In this document: one piece after another, positions 59,090 to 64,000 of the stretch
Position numbering within the stretch: position 1 is the first letter of the stretch
Layout of the letters: each line of letters begins with the position of its first letter
NCBI GenBank assembly: GCA_018466975.1
Contig: CM031556.1
Location: forward strand, 248,001-312,000
Reading direction: 5' to 3'
Length of the DNA stretch: 64,000 nucleotides
Source: Sparassis latifolia
Taxonomy: Eukaryota; Basidiomycota; Agaricomycetes; Polyporales; Sparassidaceae
The notes under the pieces: generated by a model
The model's database searches: none
Told to the model about the DNA's origin: nothing
The model's input: only the letters and a program-made list of their open reading frames with translations
Program-made: the position numbers and the translations under genes

Positions 59090-61780
59090 TCCGGTCCGGG
59101 CAGTTCTTGCTATATGCTTGGTTATTTTGTCGTTTTTGCATCTGCGTCGTGTTTAGTATATCAGTCTCAGTGTCATCATCGTATCAGTAATGGATTGGAA
59201 ATTCTCGCCGGTTTTTACGCCAATGATTTTTGCCTACCGACTCCAGGTCATTCTGCAATCCATACACGCGTTTGTTGGGATCGTTCTGAATTTTCGGAAA
59301 GCGGTCCATTAAGACCTTAATGATTCCACTGACTGAGTTGGCATGAACATGAGGCTTTCTGCACGGTCTATGCGTCACACATCAGTTTTGTATGCTGCTG
59401 GATTCGTGGACATGAAAGAATGTAGTGCGTACGACTGGACAAATATAGTTGCGCACATCGTGACAGATGGCCGCTTCTCGTATCCGCAGGCTGCACCCTT
59501 TTGTGTGCGATCCACTCTCTTCCTCAAGCTCATCTTGCCAAACATCTTTTAATCGACTTCAGTATGTCTTCTCACCCCGAGGAAGGCGTGTTTCCCAATG
59601 GTCGGAGAGGCAGAACCAGTTACCGGAGCTTTCACGGAATATTCTACATGCGTCTTCATGAATGGGCGGAAATCATCATTTAATGGAATTTGCTCAACTG
59701 GACTTAGCCTTGAAGACCACGGTCGGTGTGATGAATTCCCATGGAAAACGATGAGTTGGAGTCTCTCGAATCCTGGACAAAAGTGATGACAGCGCATCGC
59801 CAGCGCTAGCGCAGGCTCTTCGCAGAGGTTTCGGCACTCTATTACGTCGGTGTTCTCGCCTAAGAAACAAACTTGAATGAGAGCCACCTGCCATATCATC
59901 ACTGTGACCAGAGGGAGGAAAGCCAGTTAGATAGGCTTGGTTGCTTCAGTTAAGGTTTTTCCTCTTTGATCAGTTGTCCTCGCTCATTGCAGTTTTCCAG
60001 CCGGTATTGTCATCGGTTTCTCCATGGCCATAACGTGGACAGGTTTTGCAGACGATGTCTTTGTCCAGCGTGTAAGTGATACGCCTACGATCCTCGAAGT
60101 AGTTTGCCAGATGATAACAGAATAGTAGCATACCAGGCCGAGAGACTTGCTTCCGCCTCGATATCACATGTGCGTCTTGGGCATCTTCTTGACTAGCATG
60201 AGGGAGTTCTTGGTTTATCCTTTTTTCCAGGGCACAGAGGTTGGTATGCCAGTGGAGTAGAGCTATTCAGCACATTCATGAATTTCAAACGTTATCCCGC
60301 CGATGGACCCATGCTTGAGTGTTGGACCCCGGCCTGAGGCCTGATCAGCCGAAGAACGTAGCAACGACTCCGGTGAAAGGCGCATACAGCCATGAGAAAG
60401 CATAAACTCAGCGTCAAGGCCTAGCGCACGCTTGACTGTCAGCGCAAGACGTGCATACACGTCGCCATAGAATGTGACGCCATAGTGATGGTCTGGCTCT
60501 AGATTTTTCGACTCCTTCCAGTGCCTCGTGCATTGCTTCGATGTTCTGCAGACAACGATGCTGTCTCCCGGTCAATCCCTGAAATCAAACGGGGTCCAGA
60601 GTGCTGAAATAGGTCAGCAGATGTTTGCTGAGGAAGAAGCTACAGCATCAAAATTCCGGTCTCCACCGTTTGATCTTGCACGCGAGCTACACCACTACGA
60701 GAGAGACGGCGAGAAGGTCAGACAAGTGTAGAAAACACACTGACAGGGACGAACCTGAGAGACACGTTCGCCAACAATCGTCGTTAATCCGAATGACTGA
60801 CTCAGAAGCGGCTGAGTGAAGGACCAACACGGAAGTCGGTGCCGATACGTATGACTTGCATGCGCGCGGCCTAGGTGACACGTAGCAGAGCAGTGAGAAG
60901 GCACTGTGGCCGGAGGAGGCATGGCCGGAGGAGATGTTCTCGACCGCATGTCGGTGATGCGTCGATCAAGGGAGTGGCAGAGTGCGCACGAAAAGGGTGG
61001 GGAAGAGAACCAAGACACAGCGGCCTTATAAGCTAGATGTGGCGCACGTCTGCGCTAAATGAAAGTCCGCCGCGTCTTCGAAAAGACCTGCCTAATGCGG
61101 AAGGCTGCCTTCCTCAATTGGGATGTCTGGCGTCTTTTGGGCGTTGAGTAGCGTGCAGGGGCCGCAACCACCAATTGCAATGATTTGTATCGAAATTTTT
61201 GAGATGTCTCCTGGCCTAAATTGCATTCCACATCACTCGAAAAAATGAACCAATGCGGATAATAACTGCAAAGTCGACACCGGTCGCGAGAGATCGAGAT
61301 TACAGTGATCCTGAAGTAGCAGATCGCATCATCCAACGTTTTGAACATCCCAGGGAATTCTTTGAGAGAGCCTCCAGATACCCGTCCGTTCCGTGGCTGC
61401 GCGGAGCAGAAAAGATGGGAATACAGTATCGTTCAGCATGTTTGAATGTTGACTGTTATATCACTGGCAAGAATTGATGCTGAGCTGTTATCCGTCTCCT
61501 CTCTGTCGGGGAAAAGGATGTGTTTTAAAGTAAAAGAGGACGAGACGAGATCGCGAGGACAATATTATTGTATGCTCAAAATTCAAACCACGCGGCTCGC
61601 GAATCGCGACGCGCGCTAGACGTCTCTGTCCACCTACCGTGACCTCCACCACTTCGCCCCTCACCCTCATCGTGCATTATTTCTCTTGCTTTCTCCGAAG
61701 CCTAGAGACTACTTTTCAGTCGTTGACGAGCGGTGAAGGGACTCGGTGACGCGAACCTCACGAGGCGCAAGACGAACTCA
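59090..61780. other. Gene-poor region between KU80 and NIC96
   Basis: The left part is the T-rich 3' UTR of KU80. On the minus strand at about 60510-60263 a coding-like stretch reads NLEPDHHYGVTFYGDVYARL, ALTVKRALGLDAEFMLSHGC and ends FEIHECAE with a stop, but its upstream exons could not be found and I do not recognise it. Other minus-strand stretches (59970-60167, 59549-59902) are similarly open but unassigned. On the plus strand ATG 61253 opens 74 codons (DPEVADRIIQRFEHPREFFE). These may be pieces of decayed genes. Confidence 0.3.
61253..61477 (+). CDS. Possible small ORF of 74 codons (weak)
   Basis: A single uninterrupted frame from ATG to TGA encodes a charged peptide with DPEVADRIIQRFEHPREFFE and RYPSVPWLRGAEKMG. 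Composition is protein-like, but there is no recognised family and no second line of support. It could be chance. Confidence 0.2.
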   Translation: MRIITAKSTPVARDRDYSDPEVADRIIQRFEHPREFFERASRYPSVPWLRGAEKMGIQYRSACLNVDCYITGKN

Positions 61781-64000
61781 ATGGCCTCCGACCTATCCTC
61801 GCTTCTAACGGCGTCCAAGGCTCTTACTTCTCACCTTGCTCGTCCAGATCTTCCATCAGTAAACCTTTCGCTTGACCAAATCGAGGCGCAGTCACGACGC
61901 CTCGTTGCCCGCCAACCAGGCACATCCACCGACAATGATCGCGCGTAAGCTCCCTACTACAGCTTCGCTTTGCGCATAGAAAACTCACAGGAATGTTAGC
62001 AATTACCTCCTCGCACAAGCCCATGTCGACGCCCCTGCGCTTGCGAGCTCCATCGCACACCTGAATACCTCTACTACCTTCTCGCCACTCCAGGCGCTGC
62101 AGGACACTGATGTGGCGGGCTACCTCCGTCACGCGCACGAGCAGAACCTCATCTCCACTATCGAAGAGGGACGGAAAGAGACACAGGAGGAGTTCTACCG
62201 TGTGTTGGAAGACCGCGGGCGGCGTGACTGGGACGCGCGGAAGAAGCGCGTGTTTGAGCAGCTGGGTGGACGCGTTGGAGGGGATAGTGCGGCACTCGGG
62301 GAGTTGAAGAAGAGCGTGCATGGAAAGGGCGCGTTGTCAGTGAGTTTGCTGCTATTTTCATTCTGCATCGCATCTCAAATTGTTGGCGTAGACGAGCATT
62401 GGTCCGGGCCTGAACTTGCATATGCAAAGTAGGATGATGGCGTACGACCGTGTTATCTCAGAGCTAAACGCAGCAAGATTGCGCGGTATATCCTACCCAA
62501 TCATCCATGCACTCATCCAAGCCTCTCGCTCCTTCAACCCCGACGTAAGTCGTCCCTTCACCTATTGTGCCTGCTAACCTTATCCGCCACACAGCACCTG
62601 ACGCAGAACTTCCACATCCTATCCAAAATCACCGCGGAGCCTCCCGCTTTACCCCCAGTGGAGCACGCAGGCGCTCACATTCTCAACGCGCCCTTGTTCG
62701 AGCGCAAGTATGCACGCGTGTACTTGGGTGAGCCCGAGACACGCGAGGCGGTGGAGCTGCGCAGGCAGATCGCGCGTGGCGCTCGGGAAGCCCTCGAGGA
62801 GCAGTATTGGGACGTCCTCGAACGCACGCTCCAGGCGCGTCCGTTGGAGGCACGGTTAGGCGGCGATCCCAGCGTGTCGAACAAGATCCGCGCATTCCTG
62901 CTCGTACGGCATTATAGGAATGGGGAATGGGAGGATCGAATTGAGGTGAATATCCATTCTGTGACATAATTAACCGTAATAACAGTGTTCGCAGCTGGTT
63001 GCGGGCCAGCCTATATGGGCGAAGCTGTTCTACCTCGTTCGCACAGGACATACTCGGGAAGCACTTGAAGAGGCAGCGCGCTGGCACCAAGCTATCGAAC
63101 ACCATGAGTCGAGCTTCCTGGGACACTTTAGGTCATGGCTCGGGTCGCCCGACAGGCGGCTGCCGAAGCCACACCGGGACCAGCTGCACGCGGTCTACAA
63201 TGCGCACATGCTACACTCTTCGACGGCGGATCCATTCAAGCTCGCGCTGTATAAGCTCATGGGCAAGATCGACCCCGCGCGACGCAGCGTGCAGAATGTG
63301 ACGGTCACCACGGAGGACTGGCTGTGGTTCCAGCTCGCTATGGTTCGTATTCTATCTCATTCGCCACTCCGTTAAAGTGCTGAGAGGCTCCTGTAGGTAG
63401 AAGAGGATGAGACTGGCGGCCTGCGTGGCCTGGCTGAGGTGCTCCTCAGCTATGGCGAGCGGCACTTTGACGGCGTCACCGGGCAGAAGGGTGCAAGGCG
63501 AGGTGTATGGGCTGGTGTTCTCCTAATGTGTGGTCAGTTTGAACGGGTAAGCATCTTTTCGTACCTGTGATGCGCCGCTGACCACTCTCAATAGGCTGTG
63601 GCGGCATTATGGGACCACCAAGAAACAGAGATTGAAGCTGTGCATCTAGCCATCGCACTTGCGTATCATGGTCTCCTGCGTGTTCCTTCGCGCGCAGAAA
63701 CATCAGACGTGACTCCCCGTAAGCGGTTCCATCTACCTTGTATGCACTTGAACTAACGCGCTCGCCAGTCTCTTTGTCTCCCCTCTCTCCGCCTGCTTTG
63801 AGCCTTTCAACGCTCATATGGCGCTACGTGCGGCAGTTCGTCAAAATGGATGCGAAAGAGGCGCTGCAGTACGTGTGCTGTGTTCCCCTCAGCGCGGATC
63901 AGGGCGCTGGCGTGGGCAAGGAACAAGTAGAGAGCGCATGGGAGCTCGTGCGACGAATCATCGTCCTCTCAAACACTGGCGCCGCTTGGGAAGAGCTCGT
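61781..64000 (+). CDS. NIC96: Nucleoporin Nic96/Nup93, partial (runs off right edge)
   Basis: ATG 61781 reads MASDLSSLLTASKALTSHLA. Exons joined by short introns continue LPSVNLSLDQIEAQSRRLVA, TSTTFSPLQALQDTDVAGYL, HAHEQNLISTIEEGRKETQE, MAYDRVISELNAARLRGISY, FNPDHLTQNFHILSKITAEP, LVAGQPIWAKLFYLVRTGHT, EALEEAARWHQAIEHHESSF, TVTTEDWLWFQLAMVEEDET, VWAGVLLMCGQFERAVAALW and ALQYVCCVPLSADQGAGVGK. The order of an N-terminal coiled region, the YLRHxHE motif and a long alpha-helical solenoid with the TEDWLWFQL segment fits the Nic96/Nup93 family. It is a scaffold nucleoporin of the inner ring that holds the Nsp1 complex and Nup188/Nup192. The reading is open at the window end, so the C-terminal part of the solenoid is missing here. 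Confidence 0.92.

Noticed and set aside
1..64000. tRNA, rRNA, CRISPR arrays, bacterial operons or phage genes
   Set aside because: No cloverleaf with a proper B box, no spaced repeats and no ribosome-binding sites were seen; the genes are intron-rich eukaryotic ones.

Overview
The window looks like nuclear DNA of a filamentous basidiomycete, most likely an Agaricomycete. Genes are broken by many short GT-AG introns (about 50-70 nt), codon choice is GC-leaning, coding starts often follow CT-rich tracts, and the recognisable proteins are eukaryotic housekeeping families plus basidiomycete-type families. No bacterial, phage, plasmid, tRNA, rRNA or CRISPR signal was found, and no intact transposase or reverse transcriptase was seen.

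Layout from left to right. A partial disordered protein runs off the left edge (minus). Next come a membrane-anchored ADAM-type metalloprotease (minus, 2262-5505), a small four-helix membrane protein of DUF7704 type (minus, 6018-6807) and a CofD/UPF0052-like protein (plus, 6980-9188). An aspartic-protease-like membrane protein that seems to lack both catalytic aspartates follows (minus, 9601-11589), then a convergent pair of paralogous small proteins sharing intron positions (13701-14405 plus, 14741-15282 minus). A gene-poor stretch leads to a nuclear-envelope Brl1/Brr6 protein (minus, 19455-21055), divergent from mitochondrial ClpP (plus, 21348-22491). A SERF/4F5 small protein sits alone at 27005-27400 (minus).

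The right half is richer in regulatory and core genes: the Cyc8/Ssn6 TPR corepressor (plus, 30679-34713), an Erf4-type Ras palmitoyltransferase subunit (plus, 37012-38752), a Yap1/Pap1-like AP-1 bZIP factor (plus, 43714-45643), the GET3 ATPase (minus, 46601-48047) divergent from SRP68 (plus, 48252-50460), the SWI/SNF ATPase Snf2/Sth1 (minus, 50616-55654) divergent from Ku80 (plus, 55893-59089), and the beginning of Nic96/Nup93 (plus, 61781 to the right edge). Several neighbours share themes without forming an operon: GET3 and SRP68 both serve targeting to the ER and share a 204-bp promoter; Cyc8, Yap1 and Snf2 act in transcription and chromatin; Brl1 and Nic96 act at the nuclear pore and envelope.

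The most striking observations concern exon structure. The ADAM zinc-binding signature is completed by a 6-nt microexon, and the GET3 P-loop is carried mostly by an 18-nt microexon behind a GC-AG intron. Erf4 has a final exon that contributes only the stop codon. Cyc8 and Yap1 each show a one-base frame break at a CCCC run, best explained as sequence or assembly errors. Long gene-poor stretches (15.3-19.4, 22.5-27.0, 27.4-30.6, 34.7-37.0, 38.8-43.7 and 59.1-61.8 kb) hold only fragments I could not assign, plus one diverged direct repeat. Exon boundaries were read by eye, so individual splice sites are inferences.
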